Positions 10,466 to 20,025 are shown, numbered from the stretch's first letter. The stretch: 37,488 nt of DNA from Cellulosilyticum ruminicola JCM 14822 (GCF_001311925.1 NZ_BBCG01000034.1:1-37488), one strand, 5' to 3'. Notes: generated by a model not told the origin, from the letters alone. Numbers and translations: made by a program.

Positions 10466-10909
10466 TTATTTCGTCTCTGATTCATGAAATCTTTGAAGGC
10501 CTAAGTCAATTAACTCTTTGATACGTTCAATTTGTCCATCTATATAAAGATAGCCTATAAGTGCCTCTAATCCTGTAGCGTGTCTATATTCTGTCACATC
10601 ACCATTTTTAGGAACAGAAATGCTTTTTGCATTACGTCCTCTTTTTAAAACTGCCATTTCTGCATCTGTTAAAGCATCTTCTATTAAATAGTAGATTTTC
10701 GCCTGTGCACTAGCTCTTACAAGTTCTCTAGAAGCCTTGTGCATTTTATTAACAGGAGCATTTCCTTTATTAATTACATAAGTACGTACAAACATTTCAT
10801 ATACACCATCGCCAATATATGCAAGTGCTAATGGTGAATAACTATTTGCCTTATGATTCATTAATCCTAAAGTTACTTCAAGTAAATCTTCTACAATTGT
10901 TTTATTCAT
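10466..10909 (-). CDS. mrnC: Mini-ribonuclease III
   Basis: Double-strand-specific RNase made of the RNase III catalytic domain without the dsRNA-binding domain; in Bacillus it matures the 3' and 5' ends of 23S rRNA. The 147 aa match the family length. The first catalytic motif is LAYIGDGVYEMFVR (about 28-41), carrying the acidic metal ligands. The second is YRHATGLEALIGYLYI near 108-123, where the conserved E precedes the dimer helix. It lies 15 bases downstream of cysS and 27 upstream of rlmB, the standard Firmicute order. Confidence 0.93.
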   Translation of the reverse strand: MNKTIVEDLLEVTLGLMNHKANSYSPLALAYIGDGVYEMFVRTYVINKGNAPVNKMHKASRELVRASAQAKIYYLIEDALTDAEMAVLKRGRNAKSISVPKNGDVTEYRHATGLEALIGYLYIDGQIERIKELIDLGLQRFHESETK

Positions 10910-10924
10910 ACGATCTCCTATTTA

Positions 10925-12343
10925 TTAAACGCGTTTGTAACGCACACCTTCTCTAGTATCTTCAATAAGAACGCCGCTATCCTTTAAGAATTCACGAATA
11001 CGGTCAGCCTCTGCAAAGTCTTTTGCTTTTTTAGCTTGTTTACGTTTTTCAATGTATTCTTCAATTTCAGCGTCACTTAATCCATCTTCATTATCGCCTT
11101 TTAAGTCATATAATAAACCTAAAGTATCACTTAATTTATTAAATAAATCAAATACTGCTTGGATGAAAGGTTTTGAAGCCCCTTCTTTTGCATAAGTATT
11201 TGCAAATTTAACAAGTTCAAAGATAATGCTGATGGCATCAGCTGTATTGAAGTCATCTTCCATTGCTTCATGGAAACGTGCTTCAAGTTTTGGAAGCTCT
11301 GCAAGAAGAGTTTCTTCTTCTGATGTTAATGCTTCTACTTGGCTATTTTTTAATGCAAAGTCAAGTGTCATTTTAGCATTTTTGATACGTTCTAAACTTG
11401 ATTTAGCTGATTCCATAAGTTCTGCACTGAAGTTAAGTGGACTTCTGTAGTGTGCATTAAGCATGAAGAAACGTACCACATCATAGCCATACATTTCACC
11501 TACATCACGAAGTGTTTTGAAGTTACCAAGTGATTTAGACATCTTTTTGTTATCAATATTTAAGAAAGCATTGTGCATCCAGTAATGAGCGAACGCTTTG
11601 CCATTTGCACCTTCACTTTGTGCAATCTCGTTTTCGTGGTGTGGGAATATAAGGTCTTCTCCACCAGCGTGAATATCAATTGTGTCTCCTAAATAACGCT
11701 TTGCCATAGCAGAACATTCTATATGCCATCCTGGACGGCCATCGCTCCATGGGCTTTGCCAGTATGGTTCACCTTCTTTTTTAGGTTTCCAAAGTACGAA
11801 GTCCATGTGATTTTTCTTTTCTTCTGTAAGTGTAACCCTTTCACTACGTCCAGCTTCTAATTCTTCAAGTACTTTCTTAGAAAGTTTACCATAACCTTCA
11901 AATGCTGCTGTATTGTAATAAACTGTACCATTTACTTCATAAGCAAATCCTTTTTCAATAAGTGTTTCAATCATTTCGATGATTTGTTTCATTTCTTCTG
12001 TTACACGTGGATGCTTTGTAGCTGGTGTTACATTTAAATTTCTAACATCTTGAAGTGTTTCTGCGATATATTGTTCTACAACTTCTGTTGTACTACGTCC
12101 TTCTTCATTAGCTTTTTTAATGATTTTATCATCTACATCTGTGAAGTTTTGTACATAATTTACATCATATCCTACGCTTTCAAAGTAACGGCGTACTGTA
12201 TCAAATACGATATATGGTCTTGCATTTCCAATATGAATTAAGTTATAAACTGTTGGACCACATACATACATGCGTACTTTATTTGGCTCAATTGGTTTAA
12301 ATTCTTCTTTTTGCTTTGTAAGCGTATTATAAATTTTAATCAT
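10925..12343 (-). CDS. cysS: Cysteinyl-tRNA synthetase
   Basis: Class Ia synthetase charging tRNA-Cys in the cytoplasm. The HIGH signature is HIGN at 37-40 within CGPTVYNLIHIGNARPY; Cys28 and the later CSAM and HENE motifs supply the expected zinc ligands. The KMSKS loop is intact near residues 267-271 (KKMSKSLGNF). The C-terminal helical bundle and the tail end in VRYKRV. At 472 aa it has normal length. It follows cysE by 24 bases and both are under the Cys T-box upstream, so the cell makes more enzyme when charged tRNA-Cys is low. Confidence 0.97.
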   Translation of the reverse strand: MIKIYNTLTKQKEEFKPIEPNKVRMYVCGPTVYNLIHIGNARPYIVFDTVRRYFESVGYDVNYVQNFTDVDDKIIKKANEEGRSTTEVVEQYIAETLQDVRNLNVTPATKHPRVTEEMKQIIEMIETLIEKGFAYEVNGTVYYNTAAFEGYGKLSKKVLEELEAGRSERVTLTEEKKNHMDFVLWKPKKEGEPYWQSPWSDGRPGWHIECSAMAKRYLGDTIDIHAGGEDLIFPHHENEIAQSEGANGKAFAHYWMHNAFLNIDNKKMSKSLGNFKTLRDVGEMYGYDVVRFFMLNAHYRSPLNFSAELMESAKSSLERIKNAKMTLDFALKNSQVEALTSEEETLLAELPKLEARFHEAMEDDFNTADAISIIFELVKFANTYAKEGASKPFIQAVFDLFNKLSDTLGLLYDLKGDNEDGLSDAEIEEYIEKRKQAKKAKDFAEADRIREFLKDSGVLIEDTREGVRYKRV

Positions 12344-12367
12344 GTTATCCCTCTCTATTCATTTTAT

Positions 12368-13108
12368 TTAAATATAATACATATAACACTGCTCTTCATA
12401 AGTACCTTCTTGAATAATTTCTTCACTACTATCATTTAACTGGCGTTCTTGAAGCTGAATATTGGTTTCTAACTGTTTATTCATCTTTTCAATAACTTTT
12501 TCTAATTCTTTAATATCACCATTCATACGGCAAAATTCCATTTTGATAGGGTCTGGCACAGTTACTTGGTCTAATTCTTTACAAGGGTCTACACGTTTGC
12601 CTTGAATTCTAACAACCTTGCCAGGTATGCCGACTACTGTACTATCTTCTGGAACCTCCTGCAGCACAACTGCATTAGCTGCTATTCGTGAATTATCTCC
12701 AACTTTAAAAGGTCCTAGTACTTTTGCCCCTGTACTAATCATGACATTATTGCCAATAGTAGGATGACGTTTCCCATGGTCTTTACCTGTTCCACCTAAT
12801 GTGACGCCATGATAGATTGTAACATTATCACCTATTTCACAAGTTTCACCAATTACTACACCCATGCCATGGTCGATAAATAATCCTTTACCGATTTTAG
12901 CTCCTGGGTGAATTTCAATACCTGTTAGTCCTCTACTAATCTGAGATATAAGTCTAGCCACAAAAAACAGTTTGTGTTTATAGAAGAAATGACCTAGTCG
13001 GTGAAATAATATCGCATAAAAACAAGGATATAAAAATACCTCTGCACTACTCTTTATGGCTGGGTCTCTCTCTTTAATGACTTGCATTTCTTCTCTTATC
13101 ACTCCCAT
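12368..13108 (-). CDS. cysE: Serine O-acetyltransferase
   Basis: Transfers acetyl from acetyl-CoA to L-serine, the first committed step of cysteine synthesis. An N-terminal helical part (1-60, ending FYAILFHRLGHFFYKH) leads to a left-handed beta-helix with hexapeptide repeats (IEIHPGAKIGKGLFIDHG, VVIGETCEIGDNVTIYHGV). The catalytic His region HGMGVVIGE and the substrate loop TLGGTGKDHGKRHP are present. The C-terminus is longer than in Bacillus, with a Gln/Glu-rich helix to residue 246. It is the first gene after the T-box, directly upstream of cysS. Confidence 0.94.
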   Translation of the reverse strand: MGVIREEMQVIKERDPAIKSSAEVFLYPCFYAILFHRLGHFFYKHKLFFVARLISQISRGLTGIEIHPGAKIGKGLFIDHGMGVVIGETCEIGDNVTIYHGVTLGGTGKDHGKRHPTIGNNVMISTGAKVLGPFKVGDNSRIAANAVVLQEVPEDSTVVGIPGKVVRIQGKRVDPCKELDQVTVPDPIKMEFCRMNGDIKELEKVIEKMNKQLETNIQLQERQLNDSSEEIIQEGTYEEQCYMYYI

Positions 13109-13171
13109 AATCTTCCTCCATTCTAGTCCTTAAGTGGGCCTTAAGCAATTATCGAATAAATTTTGGTATAA

Positions 13172-13425
13172 AAAAACCTTTCCTCTTCATTCAGAGGCAA
13201 GGTAGCTCGCGGTTCCACTCTGATTAAAGCAAACTCTTAACTTTCTGCTTCATCTCTTCCCTTTAACGCAGGTTTACGAAATATGCTTACCATAGGCTCA
13301 CATATTCAGCTCCAGAATGCACTTCTTATATTGTTCTATGAAATCCTCTCAGCAAAATGGATTACTCTCTGGCATAGCCCATATATAATACTCTTTCTTT
13401 CATTGCTTTTATATATTATATAAGT
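13172..13425 (-). promoter_or_regulatory. Cysteine T-box leader (specifier UGC)
   Basis: Untranslated leader that senses uncharged tRNA-Cys. On the minus strand it has a stem I region with AGAGA-like and GCTGAGA-like motifs (about 13370-13345), a specifier loop with TGC (13321-13319), and the conserved T-box sequence AGAGTGGAACCGCGAG (13221-13206). A terminator stem follows (13202-13172: accttgcctct pairing with agaggaaaggt, one mismatch), ending in seven T. A possible -10 TATAAT lies at 13447-13442. Controls cysE-cysS-mrnC-rlmB. Confidence 0.93.
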
Positions 13426-13605
13426 GATTATTCTTTTTGCCATTATATGCTTTTTATCGCTAAAAAGTTATATATTGACTTAATTAATTTACTCTTTGTC
13501 ATTATAATATACCTCTTTCAGAGTTTCAACTCCCTTTTTATATTGGTTTACTAAAAAGAAAGAAACGCTAAGTTTTTCACCTTATCACCTCTTTTATAAA
13601 AGAAT

Positions 13606-14294
13606 TTATTCTGTCTTAAAGATTTTAATAGACTCACCTAATTTAGTTGCTGTAGTAGATGATGCTGTTAACATATCCCTAACTTGTGTCATTGTATAAA
13701 GTTGGTCTTCTACATAAGCTGACATCTCTTGTGTTGAGGCTGAAGTATTCTTCGCCATATCTGCAACACTTTGGATAATCTCGAACATCTGCTCTTTAAT
13801 TTTAACCATTTCTTTATTTAAGTGATCAATCTTTTCTACATTTGAAGCAAGATTTTCAATAGATAAAGACATGGCTTTAAATGAGCTACCTGTGTTTTCT
13901 ACAGCTTGATTTTGAGCTTCTACTGCAGTGATAATTTCTTCCATTTCTTTTACTGCACCTATTGTTTGGTTTCTAATATGATCAATAAGTTCTCTAATCT
14001 CATTAGCAGATTTACTTGATTGTTCTACAACTACGGCAAAGCCTTTCCCGTTTTCCCCTGTACGAGCAGCTTCAATACTTGCATTTAAAGCTAATAAGTT
14101 AGTTTGTTCTGCTATAGAATTAATAGTTTTTACAATAGAATCAATTTCAATAGAACTTTTGTTTATTGCATAAATTGTCTCTTTAACATTTTGTGTTGTT
14201 TCATTTGTTCTCACCGTAATATCAATAAGGTTATCTACAACTGATATACCTTTTTCATTTTTTCTACCATATTTTTACCGCTCTTTTCCCCCAT
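13606..14294 (-). pseudogene. Truncated methyl-accepting chemotaxis protein, signalling domain only, with frameshift and internal deletion
   Basis: Remnant of a chemoreceptor. An ATG at 14294 starts [15 protein letters not shown], which stops after VYQL. A one-base slip in the A-run near 14240-14250 shifts to the frame reading [11 protein letters not shown] and then the 202-aa open part (GTG at 14214). The hairpin tip is recognisable ([27 protein letters not shown]), but the usual ADEIRKLA after it is missing and the text jumps to [12 protein letters not shown], a loss of about eight residues from the most conserved stretch. There is no membrane segment, HAMP or sensor domain. It ends IKIFKTE. 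Almost certainly non-functional; a soluble decoy cannot be excluded. Confidence 0.85.
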
Positions 14295-14449
14295 ATATCC
14301 TTTTGTTTATATATATCGACATGTTTACATAATTTATTATAGGGTTTTTGATTTTCTTGCCAATTTTTTCTTCGTTCTATATTTTGGTACTAGAAATTAT
14401 CAATCTCCTGGACTACAATACTTTTATCATAATTAGATAGGAGATTTGT

Positions 14450-16120
14450 ATGAAAACGATTTTAGAACATGCCGAAAAAATCTATACACCAGAGCAGCAA
14501 AGCAACATTGAAGAAGTTGCCCGCACTTATGATTTATATGATTTTATTGCTGCTATTATTTGTGAACGTAATGCCTTTGATTTAAATGAAATAAAAGAAT
14601 ATATTGTAGGAACTAATAGACCAAAGCACTTTGATAAATTAAAAGATATTCATCTTGCTGTTCAAATTATTTCAGAAGCTATGGCACGTAATGAAAAAAT
14701 TCGTGTAGTAGGTGATTATGATGTCGATGGCGTAACAAGTACATATGTTTTACTTTCTGTATTTGAAGCGCTTAATTATCCTCATATGGATCATTATTTA
14801 CCTGTTCGTGAAACGGATGGCTATGGTCTCAATCCTAGTATTGTAGATGCTGCCTACCGTGCAGGCGTGAAATTAATCATTACTGTAGATAACGGTATTT
14901 CAGCTACTGAATCTGTGTCCCACGCTAAATCTTTAGGCATGCAGGTTATTGTCACTGACCACCATGAACTTCCTGCTATTCTCCCTGAAGCGGATGCAAC
15001 GATTAATCCACATCAGCCTGATTGTGAATATCCTTATAAGTCATTAGCTGGTGTAGGCATTGCTTATAAATTAGGACAAGCACTTCTTTCTCACTTTAAA
15101 GTGAAACCTAGCCGTGAAATAATTGCACGTATTCAATCTCTAGTAGCCATGGGAACTGTATGTGACGTTGCGCCACTTGTAGGTGAAAATAGACATATGG
15201 TTAAAACAGGTATCAGTGCACTCAATCAAAATGCCATTCCTGCCGCTACTGTCATTAACTCTCGTATTTCAGTAGGGACCCTTGGCTTCCAGATTGGACC
15301 TCGCCTCAATGCCTGTGGACGACTTGAAAGTGCTGAGACAGCCCTTCAATATTTAATGAAAAAGGATTATGACGACTTAGTTTTAGGTAAGAAAAATCTA
15401 GATGATTTAAATAAACGCCGCCAAGATGAAGAAATGGACTCTATTGCCCGTGTAGATGAAAAAGTGGCCCAAATTAGTGACCTTCCTGATATTATTATTC
15501 AAATTGATGAAATGGCTCACGAAAGCGTCGTTGGTCTTGTAGCTGGTAAAATCAAAGAAAAATATTACCGCCCTACTGTTGTCTTTGCCCGTACAATCAA
15601 CGGCACTTATAAAGGTTCAGGGCGTTCAATTGAAGAATATGATATGTTCCAAAGCTTCAAGCCTTTCCTTCATCTACTAGATGGAGGCGGTGGACATCCT
15701 ATGGCCTGCGGACTTAAAGCAACTACTATTGATCAAATTGAGGCCTTCGCTAAAGCTGTTAATGAAGCCAGCACCCTTACAGATTACGATAAGACACCAA
15801 AAGTCTTCGTAGATAAAGTCATTGAAGATGCCTTTGCTTATGACTTCATTAAACTCGAAACTCAGCTTCGCTACTTCTTACCTTGCGGCGCTGGCAATGC
15901 AGCGCCAACCCTCTTAGTTAAAAATTCTAAAGTAGCCATTAATACCAAATACGCTAAAAGCTGGCGTATCTCTGAGGTCGTTGCAACTTTCGGCCATAAA
16001 TCTATTTCAAGTACACTTTGGAACGATGAATCTATTCCAGAAGAAGGTACTTTCATTTCCGATATTACATTACAAGTAAGTGAAAGCGGCTGGCAAATTA
16101 AAAACATTTACTTTCGTTAA
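14450..16120 (+). CDS. recJ: RecJ-type single-stranded-DNA exonuclease (DHH/DHHA1 family)
   Basis: 5'-3' single-strand exonuclease of recombination and mismatch repair. The DHH domain shows GDYDVDG (88-94, metal-binding Asp residues) and the signature VTDHHE (DHH at 170-172). Further motifs are INPHQPDCEYPYKSLAGVGIAYKL and the GPRLNACGR loop. The DHHA1 domain carries GSGRS and GGGGHPMACGL near 411. The C-terminal OB-like part closes with QIKNIYFR. At 556 aa it is near E. coli RecJ (577) and shorter than Bacillus RecJ. The start has TAGGAGA eight bases upstream. It stands alone, facing the small membrane gene at 16210 across a shared hairpin. Confidence 0.88.
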   Translation: MKTILEHAEKIYTPEQQSNIEEVARTYDLYDFIAAIICERNAFDLNEIKEYIVGTNRPKHFDKLKDIHLAVQIISEAMARNEKIRVVGDYDVDGVTSTYVLLSVFEALNYPHMDHYLPVRETDGYGLNPSIVDAAYRAGVKLIITVDNGISATESVSHAKSLGMQVIVTDHHELPAILPEADATINPHQPDCEYPYKSLAGVGIAYKLGQALLSHFKVKPSREIIARIQSLVAMGTVCDVAPLVGENRHMVKTGISALNQNAIPAATVINSRISVGTLGFQIGPRLNACGRLESAETALQYLMKKDYDDLVLGKKNLDDLNKRRQDEEMDSIARVDEKVAQISDLPDIIIQIDEMAHESVVGLVAGKIKEKYYRPTVVFARTINGTYKGSGRSIEEYDMFQSFKPFLHLLDGGGGHPMACGLKATTIDQIEAFAKAVNEASTLTDYDKTPKVFVDKVIEDAFAYDFIKLETQLRYFLPCGAGNAAPTLLVKNSKVAINTKYAKSWRISEVVATFGHKSISSTLWNDESIPEEGTFISDITLQVSESGWQIKNIYFR

Positions 16121-16157
16121 TAATTGTCTCAGCCCACTTCTATACTAAAAATATTTT

Positions 16158-16192
16158 AAGGAGGTATTGTACTTTTTTACAATACCTCCTTT
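16158..16192. terminator. Bidirectional terminator between recJ and the YeiH pair
   Basis: A perfect 14-bp stem (aaggaggtattgta with tacaatacctcctt) with a loop of about 7 bases. It is followed by TTATTTTTC on the plus strand and a weaker T-rich run on the minus strand. It serves the convergent recJ and 16210 genes. Confidence 0.8.
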
Positions 16193-16209
16193 ATTTTTCT
16201 CACTATAAC

Positions 16210-16491
16210 CTATCTTAAGCTTTTATCTAAAAATACCCATACATTATACATTAGTATGCCCCATAAGAAAAAGAGGGCTATGTACAATAATATATTACCA
16301 CTTGGCGTATAGCCACGTCCTGAAAATATGTATTGCCAGTTAGGAACATCTGTATAATAATATTGCCCACATCCAAAATCCAACCCTGGAATCGCACCAA
16401 GATTATTTTTCATAATATAAATGCTCGCTGCTATTGCAATGATTAGTAACGCCACTGCACTTTTTGAAACCATTTTCACTGTGCGTCCCAT
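16210..16491 (-). CDS. Small two-helix membrane protein paired with the YeiH transporter
   Basis: I do not recognise the family. The 93 residues show an N-terminal helix (about 11-28, AVALLIIAIAASIYIM), an outside loop with GLDFGCGQYYYTDVPNWQYIF, and a second helix (about 66-86, ILLYIALFFLWGILMYNVWVF) with a basic tail. The start follows AGGGGG at proper spacing. It lies 41 bases downstream of the transporter on the same strand with no terminator between, so they are probably co-transcribed and may form a complex. The Cys-Gly-Gln-Tyr-Tyr-Tyr loop is the distinctive part. Confidence 0.75.
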   Translation of the reverse strand: MGRTVKMVSKSAVALLIIAIAASIYIMKNNLGAIPGLDFGCGQYYYTDVPNWQYIFSGRGYTPSGNILLYIALFFLWGILMYNVWVFLDKSLR

Positions 16492-16532
16492 GAACTATTC
16501 CCCCTTATAATATTTCTTTAATTAATAGTATG

Positions 16533-17918
16533 TTATGCAACTAACTGAGGTATTGGGAATATTTTCCCACTTAATAATAACCATGCAACAAATAATGTAA
16601 GGATTAGATTAAAAGTTTGCCCAATTACATATAAGGCCACTGGCTTTCCTCCTTGGAATTGCTCTTTCATATCTCTTAAATTAGATTCTAATCCTATACT
16701 TGTAAAAGCAAGGCAAAATGCCCAAGTTTTAAAACTTCCTAATGTACTAATAATAGCATCAGCTGTTTCTTTGCCATAAGTTGGCTGAATAATAAACGAG
16801 AAAATTAACGATGCACTTAAAAAACCTAATATAAATTTAGGGAAGCTAATCCAAATTTGTGAAAGTCCTACTTGTTTTGAACCTAATTGATTATTTTCAA
16901 CATGTTTTGCAAAGAAAATCGCAATAGCAAATGCAATAAATCCAATTAATATATTTTGAATCATTTTTACAAGTGATGCAGCTTGTCCGCCTATACCACC
17001 TAACGCTTCTCCCGCTAATACCACAGCTCCCGTTGAATCTACTGTTCCACCAATCCATGCCCCACCAATAAGTGGATCCATATGGATGAATTTAATAAAT
17101 AAAGGCATTGTAACCATCATCACAACTGTAAATATAAGTGAAATACCTACTGCAAAACTTAAATCATTTTTCTTACCTTTACTTGCTGCTGCCGCGGCAA
17201 TAGCTGCTGATGTACCACATACAGAAGTCGCTGCTGCAATAATCATTACCATTGGCTTATTCTCGATTTTAAGCACTTTGGTTCCTAAAAGCCAAATGAA
17301 TATAATGACAACTGGAGTTACAAGCCAAGCAATACCTAAACCATAAAATCCGAACTTATTAATATTTGAAAATAATACTTCAGCTCCCATTACTACTAGC
17401 CCTGTTTTGATATAAAACTCTGTTTTTAATGCAGGTTTTAACCAATTTGGTGTGCCTACTGTATTACTAATTACAATGCCTATAGCAAGTGCCCAAAAGG
17501 CATATTCTAAATATTTCTTCATAACAACTTGTGCAGAAACAAAAGATACAATTAATGCAAGTATAAATAAACCGGTAAATGCTTTTAAGAATTTTTTTCC
17601 TTCTCCGCCTTGAAGTTTATAACCGATTCCAAATAATAACACAAAGATTACAAAAGTAATTAATGTATTAGTCCATAACGCTCTAGATGTTTCTCCTAAA
17701 TTAAAAAGTTCTATGAAGCGAACATTTCCTTCTCCACCCCATTTAGGAATTTTTACAGCACCCCAACTAAATTTTTCTGTAATAACACTTAAATATCCCA
17801 TACCTATAATAATAAATCCAATCCATATAGCTAACCAATCCTCATGTTGATACAGACTAGACCATTGCCATTTTTGTACACCTATTTGTTCTTGTTCTAC
17901 ATTCTTTAATTGTCTCAT
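16533..17918 (-). CDS. YeiH/UPF0324-family putative anion (sulfate) exporter
   Basis: Polytopic membrane protein of the YeiH family, often labelled putative sulfate exporter; its substrate is not proven in most bacteria. About 10-11 membrane helices are visible. Family-type motifs include FYIKTGLVVMGAEVLF, the Ala-rich AAATSVCGTSAAIAAAAASKGKK, the stretch GAWIGGTVDSTGAVVLAGEA, and a late helix with FTSIGLESNLRDM. At 461 aa it exceeds the roughly 340-350 of E. coli YeiH: the extra N-terminal about 100 residues hold two further helices (WLAIWIGFIIIGMGYLSVI and LITFVIFVLLFGIGY). AGGAGGG lies upstream of the ATG. No LysR-type regulator is adjacent. It is followed by the small membrane protein at 16210. 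Confidence 0.87.
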   Translation of the reverse strand: MRQLKNVEQEQIGVQKWQWSSLYQHEDWLAIWIGFIIIGMGYLSVITEKFSWGAVKIPKWGGEGNVRFIELFNLGETSRALWTNTLITFVIFVLLFGIGYKLQGGEGKKFLKAFTGLFILALIVSFVSAQVVMKKYLEYAFWALAIGIVISNTVGTPNWLKPALKTEFYIKTGLVVMGAEVLFSNINKFGFYGLGIAWLVTPVVIIFIWLLGTKVLKIENKPMVMIIAAATSVCGTSAAIAAAAASKGKKNDLSFAVGISLIFTVVMMVTMPLFIKFIHMDPLIGGAWIGGTVDSTGAVVLAGEALGGIGGQAASLVKMIQNILIGFIAFAIAIFFAKHVENNQLGSKQVGLSQIWISFPKFILGFLSASLIFSFIIQPTYGKETADAIISTLGSFKTWAFCLAFTSIGLESNLRDMKEQFQGGKPVALYVIGQTFNLILTLFVAWLLLSGKIFPIPQLVA

Positions 17919-18175
17919 ATATTCATCCCTCCTATGTTAATTCCTAGTAAAACGATAGATTTTATTTGTTTTAAACACATTATAGAGATTATTTCCTACT
18001 AAATCAATAGTATTTCACAAATATATTTTAATTTTATGTATTTTAACAAAAATTTATACTTTATAACCAACTATTATATTCATTCTTAATAATTTCATTT
18101 TTTCTCTTTACATCAGGTATACTAAATGATATAATACTTTTCCCACATGGGAAATAATTAAAAGTAGGTGACCAT

Positions 18176-18598
18176 ATGATCGATGTAAAATTATTAATTG
18201 ACAATGCTTTCGAAGCACAAAAAAATGCTTATACACCTTATTCTCATTTTAATGTAGGTGCTGCCCTTTTAGCCGCTAATGGCAAGATTTACAAAGGGTG
18301 TAATATTGAAAATGCCGCCTATACACCTACTAACTGTGCAGAAAGAACTGCCTTCTTCACAGCTATTGCAGAAGGAGTTAAAGACTTCACAGCAATTGCT
18401 ATCGTAGGAAATAAAGATGGTATTAAAATGGGCGAAGGCGATTATTGTGCACCTTGTGCAGTATGTAGACAAGTTATGGCAGAGTTCTGCGACCTTGATA
18501 CATTTAAAATTTATATTGTAAAAAATAGAGAAGATTATCTTGAATATACATTAGGAGAACTTTTACCTTTAGCTTTCACAGGTAAAAATCTTGAATAA
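18176..18598 (+). CDS. cdd: Cytidine deaminase
   Basis: Zinc enzyme that hydrolyses cytidine and deoxycytidine to uridine and deoxyuridine in pyrimidine salvage. The substrate motif is TPYSHFNVGAALL (20-32). NIENAAYTPTNCAERTAFF carries the first zinc Cys and the catalytic Glu (C-A-E), and CAPCAVCRQVM carries the other two zinc Cys. At 140 aa it is typical of the homotetrameric class. The start has GTAGGTGA upstream. A strong terminator follows directly, so it is a single-gene unit. Confidence 0.96.
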   Translation: MIDVKLLIDNAFEAQKNAYTPYSHFNVGAALLAANGKIYKGCNIENAAYTPTNCAERTAFFTAIAEGVKDFTAIAIVGNKDGIKMGEGDYCAPCAVCRQVMAEFCDLDTFKIYIVKNREDYLEYTLGELLPLAFTGKNLE

Positions 18599-18618
18599 TA
18601 CTCCACACATATACTAAA

Positions 18619-18658
18619 GAGGCAGCGCAAACCCCAATTTACGCTGCCTCCTTTTTTG
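18619..18658 (+). terminator. Terminator of cdd
   Basis: The stem gaggcagcg / cgctgcctc (9 bp, GC-rich) has a 14-base loop and a CTTTTTTGTTTTTTT tail, 20 bases after the cdd stop. Confidence 0.9.
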
Positions 18659-18811
18659 TTTTTTTATACTTTGTAATAACCCTCATAAAAATCCTTCTTT
18701 CAATACATACTTTTATAGTAAGTACTGCTACAATCATATTTTTCACTTTACTATTATGTAAATCCGTAATATCATAGAAATACATACTATTTTTTAGAAA
18801 GGATTCCTAAT

Positions 18812-20014
18812 ATGACATTTAACTTAAACATTTACGAAACAATGGCATTAGTTTCTCTTATCCTTTATTTAGGTAAGTTTCTTAGATCTAAGTCATCATT
18901 TCTTACTAAATATTGTATTCCCCCTTCAGTTGTAGGCGGTTTCGTGTTCGCACTTTTTATGCTGGCAATTGAAATGACAGGAGTTGCGACAATTAATTTA
19001 GATATAACACTACAAAGCATATTTATGACTACCTTTTTCACAAGTATCGGTTTTACTGCCAGCCTTAAAATCTTAAAACAAGGCGGCTTTAAAGTAGTTA
19101 TTTTCCTAGGCCTTGCTGCTTTATTAGTGGCTCTCCAAAATACAGTAGGTGTCTCACTTGCTTCAGTGTTCAGTCTTAATCCTTTACTTGGTCTTTGTAC
19201 GGGTTCTATTCCTATGGTAGGCGGTCATGGAACAGCTGGTTCTTTCGGACCTATGCTTGAAGAAATCGGCGTAGTTGGTGCAACAACTGTATCCATTGCT
19301 TCTGCAACCTTTGGTCTTATTATGGGAAGTATCATAGGAGGACTCGTGGCTAGACTTTTAATTCATGGTAAAAAACTTACAACTGTACATGATGAAAGTT
19401 CTAAAATGCCACCTACTCAAGTGGGAGATTATAATGAAGAAAATCACAATATCTTATCTTTAAAATGCCTTATTAATGCAGCATGTTTATTATTCATTGC
19501 TATGGGTATTGGTTCTATTGTATCTGACTTTATTCAGCTTACTGGACTTACTTTCCCATCTTATATTGGTGCAATGATTGTGGCTGCTGTAATGCGTAAC
19601 TTATATGATTTTACAAACAAGGCGTTCGTTGAAAAAGAAATAGAGACTTTAGGAAGCTTAAGTTTATCATTCTTCTTAACAATGGCTTTAATGAGCCTTA
19701 AGCTTTGGCAGCTCTTTGACCTAGCTTTACCACTGCTCGTAATGCTTATGGCTCAGGTTATTCTCGTAGGCTTATTTACTTACATTATTGTGTTTAGCGT
19801 TATGGGTAAAAATTACGAGGCTGCTGTATTTGCTTCTGCAACTTGCGGTTTTGGAATGGGTGCTACACCTAATGCCATTGCTAATATGGATGAGCTTACA
19901 AATCGTTACGGATTTGTACCTACACCTTACTTCGTTGTACCACTTGTAGGTTGTTTATTTATTGATTTCGTAAACTCATTTATCATTACATTATTTATTA
20001 ATTTCATTTCTTAA
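18812..20014 (+). CDS. gltS: Sodium/glutamate symporter
   Basis: Na+-driven glutamate uptake carrier of the inner membrane (GltS/ESS family). The 400 aa match the family length. Two inverted halves are visible, each with a helix hairpin motif. The first half has CTGSIPMVGGHGTAGSFGPM, the Gly-rich signature of the family. The second half has ATCGFGMGATPNAIANMDEL, with VPTPYFVVPLVGCLFIDFVN near the end. About ten membrane helices are apparent. AAAGGA lies upstream of the ATG. It stands alone between cdd and the decayed ABC-F locus. Confidence 0.95.
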   Translation: MTFNLNIYETMALVSLILYLGKFLRSKSSFLTKYCIPPSVVGGFVFALFMLAIEMTGVATINLDITLQSIFMTTFFTSIGFTASLKILKQGGFKVVIFLGLAALLVALQNTVGVSLASVFSLNPLLGLCTGSIPMVGGHGTAGSFGPMLEEIGVVGATTVSIASATFGLIMGSIIGGLVARLLIHGKKLTTVHDESSKMPPTQVGDYNEENHNILSLKCLINAACLLFIAMGIGSIVSDFIQLTGLTFPSYIGAMIVAAVMRNLYDFTNKAFVEKEIETLGSLSLSFFLTMALMSLKLWQLFDLALPLLVMLMAQVILVGLFTYIIVFSVMGKNYEAAVFASATCGFGMGATPNAIANMDELTNRYGFVPTPYFVVPLVGCLFIDFVNSFIITLFINFIS

Positions 20015-20025
20015 TTTCATAAGCT

